This document shows, piece by piece, positions 57,399 through 64,000 of a DNA stretch of 64,000 nucleotides. This DNA is from Chloroflexota bacterium (lineage in GTDB: Bacteria > Chloroflexota > Anaerolineae > 4572-78 > J111), in contig BOKF01000024.1 of assembly GCA_016860845.1 (NCBI GenBank), positions 1 through 64,000 of the forward strand, in the 5' to 3' direction. Both the position numbers and the translations under genes were made by a program. Numbering within the stretch: the stretch's first letter is position 1; each line of letters opens with the position of its first letter. A model generated the notes under the pieces. That model ran no database searches. It was given only the letters and a program-made list of their open reading frames with translations, and had not been told where the DNA came from.

Positions 57399-57509
57399 TG
57401 TAGGGACGCTTCACTCCTTCGTCGCTTGAAACCTGTCCTGGGTGAAGTCGGACACATTTTGAGCTTAATTCCGATTATGTCTGTTGAGGATAGAGGGACG
57501 GGAGGAGTT

Positions 57510-57914
57510 ATGGAGGATGGCGAAAGAGCAATACGGGTCATTAAAAGTTTTCGGGACTTGCGGGTCTATCAATTATCACTTGAACAGGCCAAGAGAATTT
57601 TTGTGATCAGTAAGGACTTTCCGAAAGAAGAAACTTATTCATTGACGGACCAAATTCGTCGTTCTTCTCGGGCTGTTAACGCAATGGTTGCAGAGGGTTG
57701 GGCGAGACGCAAGTATCAGGCTGCTTTTGTGAATAAGATAAACGAAGCTCTGGGCGAAGCAATGGAAACCCAGGCCTGGCTTGATCATGCCCGTGAGTGT
57801 GGTTACATTAAATCTGATTTGTATCACGAATTGGATGAAGCCTGGCAACGCATTGGAGCCATGCTTAATCGAATGATTCAGCGAGCTGATGATTTCTGTA
57901 GACATGCTGCTTAA
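57510..57914 (+). CDS. Four-helix-bundle S23-type protein inside the ACIII operon
   Basis: A 134-aa protein of the 23S rRNA-intervening-sequence / S23 four-helix-bundle family. It shows IKSFRDLRVYQLSLEQAKRIF, PKEETYSLTDQIRRSSRAVNAMVAEGWARR and INEALGEAMETQAWLDHARECGYI. The family is often found in rRNA intervening sequences or as isolated genes, and no biochemical role is firm. It is not a known ACIII subunit; repeats flank it on both sides. GGAGGAG precedes ATG 57510, chosen over 57426. Confidence 0.85.
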   Translation: MEDGERAIRVIKSFRDLRVYQLSLEQAKRIFVISKDFPKEETYSLTDQIRRSSRAVNAMVAEGWARRKYQAAFVNKINEALGEAMETQAWLDHARECGYIKSDLYHELDEAWQRIGAMLNRMIQRADDFCRHAA

Positions 57915-57928
57915 GTAAGGAGTCCTCA

Positions 57929-58603
57929 GTGCGAGCAAGAATTATCACGTTTATGTCCTCTATTTATTTCCAATTTCGCTTTTCTCTTCTCCATCTTCGA
58001 TCTTCTATCCTCTATCCTCGATTCTCAAGATTTGTGATAGGGCCTTGTGCCATTGTCTGCCTGCTGTTCCTCACCGGCTGCTGGTATGATATGCGGACCC
58101 AGGCTAAGGTCAAACCTCTGGAATCCAGCGATTTCTTTCTGGATGGCCAGGCCTCCCGGCCGCTGCTGCCCGATACCGTTTCTCGGGGAAACCTTGATCT
58201 GGATAAGGCCATGTACCAGGGCATGAATGAGGATGATACGCCGGTGGACGCCTTCCCCATCGAGATTACCCGTGAGGTCCTGGAACGCGGGCAGCAGCAG
58301 TATGATATTTTCTGCTCGCCGTGCCATGGCCGCCTGGGCAACGGCCAGGGGATGATTGTGCAGCGCGGTTTCAAGGCGCCACCCTCATTCCACATTGATC
58401 GCCTGCGCGAAGCGCCGCCCGGTTATTATTATGATGTCATTACCCACGGTTTTGGAGTAATGTACAGCTACGCCTCACGCGTTCCGCCGGAAGATCGCTG
58501 GGCCATTATTGCCTACATTAAGGCGTTGCAACTCAGCCAGAATGCTACTATTGATGATGTGCCTCTCGACCAGCGCAGTAAATTAGAGGAGCCAGGCCAA
58601 TGA
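57929..58603 (+). CDS. actE: Alternative complex III subunit ActE (monoheme cytochrome c lipoprotein)
   Basis: A cytochrome c of about 224 aa. A hydrophobic N-terminus ends in the lipobox LTGC (residues about 49-52); the single heme site is CSPCH, with an axial Met expected in GFGVMYSYA. It passes electrons between ACIII and downstream carriers. The start is GTG 57929 with AAGGAG 6 nt upstream. Residues about 18-32 are encoded by a pyrimidine repeat (57981-58026). Confidence 0.9.
   Translation: MRARIITFMSSIYFQFRFSLLHLRSSILYPRFSRFVIGPCAIVCLLFLTGCWYDMRTQAKVKPLESSDFFLDGQASRPLLPDTVSRGNLDLDKAMYQGMNEDDTPVDAFPIEITREVLERGQQQYDIFCSPCHGRLGNGQGMIVQRGFKAPPSFHIDRLREAPPGYYYDVITHGFGVMYSYASRVPPEDRWAIIAYIKALQLSQNATIDDVPLDQRSKLEEPGQ
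57981..58026. repeat. Pyrimidine repeat within the actE signal region
   Basis: TCTTCTCCATCTTCGATC and TTCTATCCTCTATCC units, complementary to 57284-57320, are translated within the N-terminus of ActE. Confidence 0.6.
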
Positions 58604-59793
58604 ACCAAACGCAGGTTCCCCCTGTACTGAATCGTTTACAAACTCTCGCCCTGATTGGCGGCGGGGTGGGGCTGGTTCTTCTGGTGATCGGCTGGTTTTT
58701 GAATCCGGTACAGTTTTTCCAGGCTTATCTGGTTGGCTATGTCCTTTGGACGCAAGTGGCCCTCGGCTGCCTGGCTATTTTAATGATTTACACGTTGACC
58801 GGCGGCGGCTGGGGCTATGTGACTCAGCGCATTCTCCGGGCCGGGATGTTGACCCTGCCGCTGTTAGCCGTGTTATTTTTGCCGCTGCTGTTGGGTCTGC
58901 CGGTTCTCTACGAGTGGGCGCGCCCCGATGTGGTGGCTCATGACGAACTGTTACAGCACAAGTCACTTTACCTGAATACACCTTTTTTCATCGCTCGTAC
59001 GGTTCTCTATTTTGTGGTCTGGATTGGACTGGCCTTTTTGCTCAATCGCCGGCTGCTCCACCTGGATACATCCCTTGACTTGGCTTCCGGCCGTCGCCTG
59101 CGCGCCATCAGCGGTCTCGGCCTGGGCGCGTTTGGGCTGACTGTCACCTTTGCCTCCGTTGACTGGATGATGTCCATCGAGCCGCACTGGTTCTCGACAA
59201 TTTACGGCTTCATGTTTGCGACCGGCGCTGTGGCGGCGGCTTTTGCCTTTGCCATCATCGCCCTGAATTGGCTGATGAAACGCACCTCGCTGGCGGAAGT
59301 AGTCTCTACGCTGAATGTCAACGACCTGGGTAACTTTTTGTTGGCCGGGGTCATGCTCTGGGCTTATATGACCCTGTCGCAATATTTGATTATTTGGTCC
59401 GGCAACCTGGCCGAAGAGACGCCCTGGATCTACCGCCGGACCACAGGGGGGTGGGAAGTCGTCGGCCTGCTGCTGACCGTTTTCCACTTTTTTGCTCCGT
59501 TCCTGGTACTCCTTTCGCGGACGGTCAAACGCCGGATTAACTGGTTGGTCAACGTGGCCGGCCTGGTGTTATTTATGCGCCTGGTTGACCTGTATTGGTT
59601 AATTATCCCGGCTTATCACGAAAGTTTTTATCTCGATTGGCTGCTAATTGTTGCGCCCATTGCCATCGGCGGCATCTGGCTGGCAGTATTTATCTGGCAG
59701 TTGAAAAAGAAGTCGTTATTACCCCTTTATGATGCCGGAGTCGAGGAGAAATTGCTGGATTATGGAAGAACACAAACCTCAACCCATTCCTGA
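58600..59793 (+). CDS. actF: Alternative complex III subunit ActF (NrfD-like)
   Basis: A 397-aa polytopic membrane subunit with about ten hydrophobic segments, related to ActC but with a divergent core. Typical ActF stretches are SVDWMMSIEPHWFSTIYGFMFATGA and LNVNDLGNFLLAGVMLWAYMTLSQYLIIW. In ACIII structures it lies beside ActC and takes part in the membrane arm, possibly in proton movement. It overlaps actE by ATGA. Confidence 0.92.
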   Translation: MNQTQVPPVLNRLQTLALIGGGVGLVLLVIGWFLNPVQFFQAYLVGYVLWTQVALGCLAILMIYTLTGGGWGYVTQRILRAGMLTLPLLAVLFLPLLLGLPVLYEWARPDVVAHDELLQHKSLYLNTPFFIARTVLYFVVWIGLAFLLNRRLLHLDTSLDLASGRRLRAISGLGLGAFGLTVTFASVDWMMSIEPHWFSTIYGFMFATGAVAAAFAFAIIALNWLMKRTSLAEVVSTLNVNDLGNFLLAGVMLWAYMTLSQYLIIWSGNLAEETPWIYRRTTGGWEVVGLLLTVFHFFAPFLVLLSRTVKRRINWLVNVAGLVLFMRLVDLYWLIIPAYHESFYLDWLLIVAPIAIGGIWLAVFIWQLKKKSLLPLYDAGVEEKLLDYGRTQTSTHS

Positions 59794-60172
59794 GGAAAGC
59801 CTGAATCTGGGTTACGAAGTTAGAGATATTAATTTACGCAACCTGGTCTGGCTGACCGTAATTCTGATCGTTGTCGTTGGGGCTATTTCGCTGCTGGTTG
59901 GTTTACTGTATGGATTTTTAAATGCCAGCACGGTGGCCCGCAGCGCCCCTCCCCCTCCTCTGCTGGAGGAAGCCCAGGGACTCCCCCCCGGCCCTCTTTT
60001 GCAGCGCGATCCGGAGCAGTCTATGCAGCGGTTAAGCAGTGAGACGGACGAGCTTCTGAACAGCTATGGCTGGGTGGACAAGGAAGCCGGGGTAGTCCGT
60101 ATCCCTATCGAGCGGGCGATTGAGCTGACCCTGGAGCGAGAGCTGCCCATTCGACTGCCGGAGGAAGAGTGA
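59762..60172 (+). CDS. Small membrane protein of the ACIII-oxidase operon
   Basis: A 136-aa protein with one central membrane segment (residues about 28-52, LVWLTVILIVVVGAISLLVGLL) and a C-terminal soluble part ending SYGWVDKEAGVVRIPIERAIELTLERELP. This tail pattern recurs in small proteins beside SCO and cytochrome oxidase genes. A link to the ActG subunit is possible but not shown. ATG 59762 lies inside the end of actF, 11 nt after GAGGAG. Confidence 0.75.
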   Translation: MEEHKPQPIPEESLNLGYEVRDINLRNLVWLTVILIVVVGAISLLVGLLYGFLNASTVARSAPPPPLLEEAQGLPPGPLLQRDPEQSMQRLSSETDELLNSYGWVDKEAGVVRIPIERAIELTLERELPIRLPEEE

Positions 60173-60239
60173 GGAAGAGGGGAAGGTGGAAGAAATGGAG
60201 GACTGGAAGGCTGGAAGGCTGGAAAGTCGGAAGTAAAAA

Positions 60240-61211
60240 ATGAAACGTCAAAAATTAAAGGTTCAGGTCGAAAAAATCGAAAATGTTAAAGTCCTAAGCC
60301 ACCCTCTACTCCCTACTCCCCGCTTCGCGTCCCTACTCCCTACTCCCCGCCCTTTACCCTCTTCTATTCTCTATCTTCTACGCTTCGCGTCTATCCTCTA
60401 TCTTCTCTCTTCTATCTTCTTGCCCGGAGCCGCGCCCGCCCAAGCCGATGGGTCGCATCCGGCAGATGAGGTCATCAAGGGCGTCGAGTTTGAGCAGAAA
60501 TTGAACCAGCAGCTCCCGCTGGACTTGTCCTTTCGGAATGAGGCCGGCCAATCGGTGCAACTGGCCGATTATTTTGACCAGAAGCCGGTTATCCTGGTTT
60601 TTGCCTACTACGACTGTCCCATGCTCTGCACCCTGGTCCTGAACGGCCTGGTGAGCAGCCTGAACGGCTTGACCTTTGATGCGGGCAACCAGTTCGAGAT
60701 CGTCACCGTCAGCATTGATCCCACCGAAACGCCGGCATTGGCCGCGGCCAAAAAAGCGGTTTACCTGGAGCAGTATCGCCGGCCCGGCGCGGCCGACGGC
60801 TGGCACTTCCTCACCGGCGAGCAGGCGGCGATTGATCAATTAACCCAGGCAGCCGGCTTTCACTACAATTATGACCCGGAGAAAGACGAGTACGCCCATC
60901 CGACCGGGATCATGGTCGTGACGCCGCATGGAAAAATTGCCCGCTATTTCTACGGGATTGACTTCCCGGCCAGAGATTTGCGGCTCGGCTTGATTGAAGC
61001 AGCCGCCAACAAGATCGGCTCGCCGGTAGACCAACTGCTGCTGCTGTGTTATCACTACGATCCGGTGGTCGGCCAGTACACGCTGACAATTATGAATATT
61101 ATCCGCCTGGCTGGACTGACCACCGTCGGCGCCATCGGTGTGTTTGTGGCAGTGCTGCGGCGCGACCGGGCGCGAGCGCTGAACCATCCGGCTTTATCAA
61201 AAAACCTATAA
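60240..61211 (+). CDS. SCO1/SenC-family copper chaperone
   Basis: A 323-aa thioredoxin-fold protein that delivers copper to the CuA centre of cytochrome oxidase. Copper ligands are Cys126 and Cys130 (CPMLC) and His220 in EYAHPTG. A second hydrophobic segment near residues 280-305 could anchor the C-terminus. The first 65 residues, including the apparent signal sequence SSILYLLRFASILYLLSSI, are translated from a pyrimidine repeat (60301-60420), so the start is uncertain, though no better one is seen. It is placed directly before coxB. Confidence 0.88.
   Translation: MKRQKLKVQVEKIENVKVLSHPLLPTPRFASLLPTPRPLPSSILYLLRFASILYLLSSIFLPGAAPAQADGSHPADEVIKGVEFEQKLNQQLPLDLSFRNEAGQSVQLADYFDQKPVILVFAYYDCPMLCTLVLNGLVSSLNGLTFDAGNQFEIVTVSIDPTETPALAAAKKAVYLEQYRRPGAADGWHFLTGEQAAIDQLTQAAGFHYNYDPEKDEYAHPTGIMVVTPHGKIARYFYGIDFPARDLRLGLIEAAANKIGSPVDQLLLLCYHYDPVVGQYTLTIMNIIRLAGLTTVGAIGVFVAVLRRDRARALNHPALSKNL
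60301..60420. repeat. Pyrimidine repeats forming the SCO signal region
   Basis: CTACTCCCTACTCCCC, CGCTTCGCGTCC and TCTATCTTCTA/TCTATCCTCTA units, related to the repeats at 1929-2020, 12357-12427 and 57284-57320. They are read in frame. Confidence 0.7.
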
Positions 61212-61246
61212 ATTTTAGACTGGCTTAAGGATTAAAAGAAAAGATT

Positions 61247-62218
61247 ATGTGGGATTTTCCATTATTTCCCGATCAAGCATCCTCCATTGCTGGAGGCGTG
61301 GACGCCGTCTATTTTTTACTGACCGGCCTGAGTTTATTCTTTGCCCTCACGGTTTTGTTTTTCATCCTCTTTTTTGCCATCAAATACCGGCGTGGTTCCA
61401 ATGCCGATCGTTCGGGGATTGTCTTAGAGAGCAGAAAGCTGGAGCTTTTCTGGTCGGTGGTGCCTTTGCTGCTGGCCCTGGGCGTATTTGTCATTCAAGC
61501 AAAAGCCTACTTCGACTTGTATCGCCCGCCGGTTAACGCGCTCGAAATTTATATCGTCGGCCGGCAGTGGATGTGGAAGGCCCAGCATCCCGAAGGGCAG
61601 GAAGAAATCAACCAGTTGCATGTGCCGGTCAACCGCCCGGTGCGTTTGATTATGACCTCGCAGGATGTCATCCACAGCTTTTATATCCCCGCCTTCCGGG
61701 TTAAACAAGACGTGCTGCCGGGTCGTTACACCAGTATCTGGTTTGAAGCCACCCAACCAGGCACCTATCACCTCTTCTGTGCCGAATACTGCGGAACTGA
61801 TCATGCCCAAATGGGGGGCAGCGTGGTGGTCATGCCGGAGGCAGAGTATCAGCAGTGGCTGAGTGGTGGGATGGGCAATGTGCCCCTGGCTCAGGCCGGC
61901 GAAGCCCTGTTTCAACAGCTCGGCTGCGTCACCTGTCACCAAGCGGATAATGAAGGCCGCGGCCCCTCACTGGCGGGTGTGTTTGGGCAGGAGGTCCAGT
62001 TAGAGGGCGGGCAAATTGTTACCGCCGATGAAGAGTATCTCCGCGAGTCGATTATCAATCCCCGGGCCAAGATTGTGGCCGGTTATCCTTCAATCATGCC
62101 CACCTATCAGGGACAAATCAGTGATGAAGGCTTGCAGCAAATTGTGGCTTATTTGAAATCTTTAACAGCAAATGACGACCAACAGGCCGGAAGTGAAGCT
62201 AACGGAGGCGCGCAATAA
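61247..62218 (+). CDS. coxB: Cytochrome c oxidase subunit II with C-terminal cytochrome c domain
   Basis: A 323-aa subunit that receives electrons from cytochrome c. Two membrane segments (residues about 22-46 and 66-84) precede a cupredoxin domain with CuA ligands His143, Cys178, Glu180, Cys182, His186 and Met189 ([12 protein letters not shown]). A fused heme c domain follows, with CVTCH at residues 227-231 and a distal Met in SIMPTYQG. The fusion marks a caa3-type oxidase. The stop overlaps the coxA start by one base. Confidence 0.95.
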   Translation: MWDFPLFPDQASSIAGGVDAVYFLLTGLSLFFALTVLFFILFFAIKYRRGSNADRSGIVLESRKLELFWSVVPLLLALGVFVIQAKAYFDLYRPPVNALEIYIVGRQWMWKAQHPEGQEEINQLHVPVNRPVRLIMTSQDVIHSFYIPAFRVKQDVLPGRYTSIWFEATQPGTYHLFCAEYCGTDHAQMGGSVVVMPEAEYQQWLSGGMGNVPLAQAGEALFQQLGCVTCHQADNEGRGPSLAGVFGQEVQLEGGQIVTADEEYLRESIINPRAKIVAGYPSIMPTYQGQISDEGLQQIVAYLKSLTANDDQQAGSEANGGAQ

Positions 62219-63930
62219 TGCTTGGTACAACCTCACAACGTGAACAAGGCAGTCCCCGCCAGAAGGGACTGGTGACCTCTCATGAACATTATCTCAATGT
62301 TGACTACAGCGTAAAATCCTGGTTATTAACCACCGACCACAAACGGATCGCCCTGCTTTACCTGGTCTCAATTTCAATATTTTTTGCACTGGGTGGCATT
62401 TATGCCATGCTGATCCGTCTAGAACTGATGACGCCCCGCGCTGATGTGATGACCGGCGATATGTATAATCGGGTTTTTACGATGCACGGCTTCATCATGA
62501 TTTTCTTCTTCCTGGTCCCCTCGATCCCGGCCACCATGGGCAATTTTCTCATTCCCCTGATGATCGGCGCTAAAGACCTGGCTTTTCCCCGGCTCAACCT
62601 GGCCAGTTGGTATGTCTATACTGTCGGCGGTGTCTTTACCGTTGCCGTTCTGGCCCTGGGCGGCGTGGATACCGGCTGGACCTTCTACACTCCCTACAGC
62701 AGTACCTATTCTAACAGCTATGTTATCCTGGCTGCTATGGGCGCTTTTTTTGCCGGCTTCTCCTCCATCTTTACCGGGATAAATTTCATTGCCACCATTC
62801 ACAAGATGCGCGCGCCGGGTATGACCTGGTTCCGGCTGCCGCTCTTTGTCTGGGCCCATTACGCCACCAGCCTGATTATGATCCTGGGGACGCCGGTGGT
62901 GGCCATCTCTCTGCTGCTGGTCGCCATTGAGCGCCTGTTTCGGATTGGCATTTTCGACCCGGCTCTGGGCGGCGACCCGATCCTGTTCCAGCATCTTTTC
63001 TGGTTCTACTCGCACCCGGCGGTTTACATTATGATTCTGCCCAGTATGGGCGTCATCAGCGAGTTGATCACCTGCTTCTCGCGCAAGCGTATTTTTGGCT
63101 ATAACTTTGTTGCTTTTTCCAGCATCGCCATTGCCGTGATTGGTTTTCTGGTTTGGGGCCACCATATGTTTGTCAGCGGCCAGTCGGTTTATGCCGGTAT
63201 GATTTTTTCAATCCTCAGTTACATCGTGGCTATTCCATCGGCGATTAAAGTATTTAACTGGACGGCGACGCTGTATAAAGGACAGATTTCCTACGATACA
63301 CCGATGCTTTATGCGCTGGGCTTTATCGGTCTGTTCACGATTGGCGGATTGACTGGCCTCTACCTGGCCGCTTTGGCGATTGACGTGCATGTCCACGATA
63401 CCTACTTTGTCGTGGCCCATTTTCACTATATTATGGTTGGGGGGGCGCTGATGGGTTACCTGGGTGCGCTTCATTTCTGGTGGCCCAAAATTACCGGGCG
63501 GCTCTACCCCGAATGGTGGGGACGGCTTTCGGCGGGGCTGATTTTTGCCGGCTTCAACCTGACCTTCTTTCCGCAGTTTTTGGTGGGCTACCTGGGCATG
63601 CCCCGCCGCTACCACGTTTACCCCGACGAGTTCCAGGTCCTCAATGTGATGTCCACGGCTGGCTCTTCGATTTTGGCCCTGGGTTATTTATTACCCTTGA
63701 TTTACTTTATGTGGTCACTGCGCTACGGCCCGGTGGCCGGACCCAACCCGTGGCGAGCGATTGGCCTCGAATGGATCACCTCCTCTCCTCCCCCGCCCCA
63801 CAATTTTGACGAAATACCGGTTGTCACCTGGGAGGCTTACGAGTATCAGCCAGACCCACCGGCTACTCAGCAGGAACTTAAAGATACCGATTTGGATTCT
63901 GCCAGAGCCGGAGCGCCGGCAGCAAAATGA
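62218..63930 (+). CDS. coxA: Cytochrome c oxidase subunit I (A-family, YS-motif)
   Basis: A 570-aa heme-copper oxidase subunit with 12 hydrophobic segments. Heme and CuB ligands appear in [11 protein letters not shown] (helix II His), [12 protein letters not shown] and WGHHMF (CuB His), and VAHFHYIM (heme His pair). Helix VI reads YSHPAVY rather than GHPEVY, so the D-channel Glu is absent and the YS pattern of A2-type oxidases is present. It reduces oxygen to water and pumps protons, fed by ACIII and the CoxB heme. Confidence 0.95.
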   Translation: MLGTTSQREQGSPRQKGLVTSHEHYLNVDYSVKSWLLTTDHKRIALLYLVSISIFFALGGIYAMLIRLELMTPRADVMTGDMYNRVFTMHGFIMIFFFLVPSIPATMGNFLIPLMIGAKDLAFPRLNLASWYVYTVGGVFTVAVLALGGVDTGWTFYTPYSSTYSNSYVILAAMGAFFAGFSSIFTGINFIATIHKMRAPGMTWFRLPLFVWAHYATSLIMILGTPVVAISLLLVAIERLFRIGIFDPALGGDPILFQHLFWFYSHPAVYIMILPSMGVISELITCFSRKRIFGYNFVAFSSIAIAVIGFLVWGHHMFVSGQSVYAGMIFSILSYIVAIPSAIKVFNWTATLYKGQISYDTPMLYALGFIGLFTIGGLTGLYLAALAIDVHVHDTYFVVAHFHYIMVGGALMGYLGALHFWWPKITGRLYPEWWGRLSAGLIFAGFNLTFFPQFLVGYLGMPRRYHVYPDEFQVLNVMSTAGSSILALGYLLPLIYFMWSLRYGPVAGPNPWRAIGLEWITSSPPPPHNFDEIPVVTWEAYEYQPDPPATQQELKDTDLDSARAGAPAAK

Positions 63931-63950
63931 CGAAACTCCCTCCTTTCCCT

Positions 63951-64000
63951 GCCCCTCATTGGGGAGAGGGTTAGGGTGGGGGTCCGAAAGGAGAACCAAC
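63951..64000. other. CCCTCATTGGGGAGAGGG repeat and start region of the next gene
   Basis: Downstream of coxA a short C/G-rich inverted repeat of the same class as 29181-29243 is followed by AAAGGAGAACC, a ribosome-binding site for a gene that begins outside the window, probably another oxidase subunit. Confidence 0.5.

Overview
The window reads as a chromosomal segment of a Chloroflexota bacterium, probably Anaerolineae or Ardenticatenia-like. This is inferred, not proven by a marker gene. The grounds are an alternative complex III (ACIII) operon running into SCO, CoxB-cytochrome c and CoxA; an ABC solute-binding protein with an N-terminal LysM-like region; an effector-associated-domain/TIR/FGE protein; and many scattered hairpin-forming intergenic repeats. 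Coding density is high. I found no rRNA, tRNA or CRISPR array.

Layout. (1) 1-10.2 kb is a sulfur module: a fused FeS/NrfD electron-transfer protein, a large molybdopterin oxidoreductase without a Tat signal (SoeA/PsrA type), a SulP-STAS-rhodanese transporter, a two-gene YeeE/YedE sulfur importer, and a persulfide dioxygenase-rhodanese protein resembling CstB. The two promoters in front of yeeE and the dioxygenase share direct repeats spaced 11 bp apart, which looks like an OmpR/PhoB-type regulator site. (2) 10.3-15.3 kb holds housekeeping enzymes (thioesterase, methylglyoxal synthase, GNAT, DUF3052, formamidase-like, EEP nuclease) and the first HprK-like ATPase. (3) 15.3-24 kb is a glycan or cell-surface block: GDPD-like, TylF-like methyltransferase, tandem nucleotidyltransferase, GT2, an ArnT/PMT-like transferase, an NTP_transf_5 protein and two methyltransferases. 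(4) 24.3-29 kb is an ABC importer operon (LysM-SBP, two permeases, ATPase). (5) 29-33.5 kb has a CysS/MshC-like ligase, a second HprK-like ATPase and a divergently transcribed EAD-TIR-FGE protein, with the last two sharing overlapping promoters. (6) 34.4-40.7 kb is one operon from a strong promoter: PqqD-like, McjB-like protease, asparagine synthetase and two tandem glycosyltransferases. This is the lasso-peptide B1-B2-C gene set, without a visible precursor. (7) 40.7-51.2 kb is on the minus strand: an SH3b/TolB propeller, an anti-sigma/ECF sigma pair, another NTP_transf_5 protein, an F420-type oxidoreductase, a third HprK-like ATPase, a GT4, an ArnT/PMT-like protein and a flippase. (8) 51.7-63.9 kb is the respiratory operon actABCD, an S23-type gene, actEF, a small membrane protein, SCO, coxB and coxA. 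Its promoter has a CRP/Rex-like palindrome centred near -60.

Two themes cut across the window. First, repeats: a 143-bp MITE-like element occurs twice in inverted orientation (124/125 identical over the visible part), a 98-103 bp palindromic element occurs four times, and several other hairpin families are present. Many repeats lie in frame inside genes, where they supply linkers, membrane-protein loops or signal peptides. Second, HprK-like ATPases (three), NTP_transf_5 proteins (two) and the PqqD/McjB/AsnB set recur beside glycan genes. This suggests a peptide- or surface-modification system spread over several operons.
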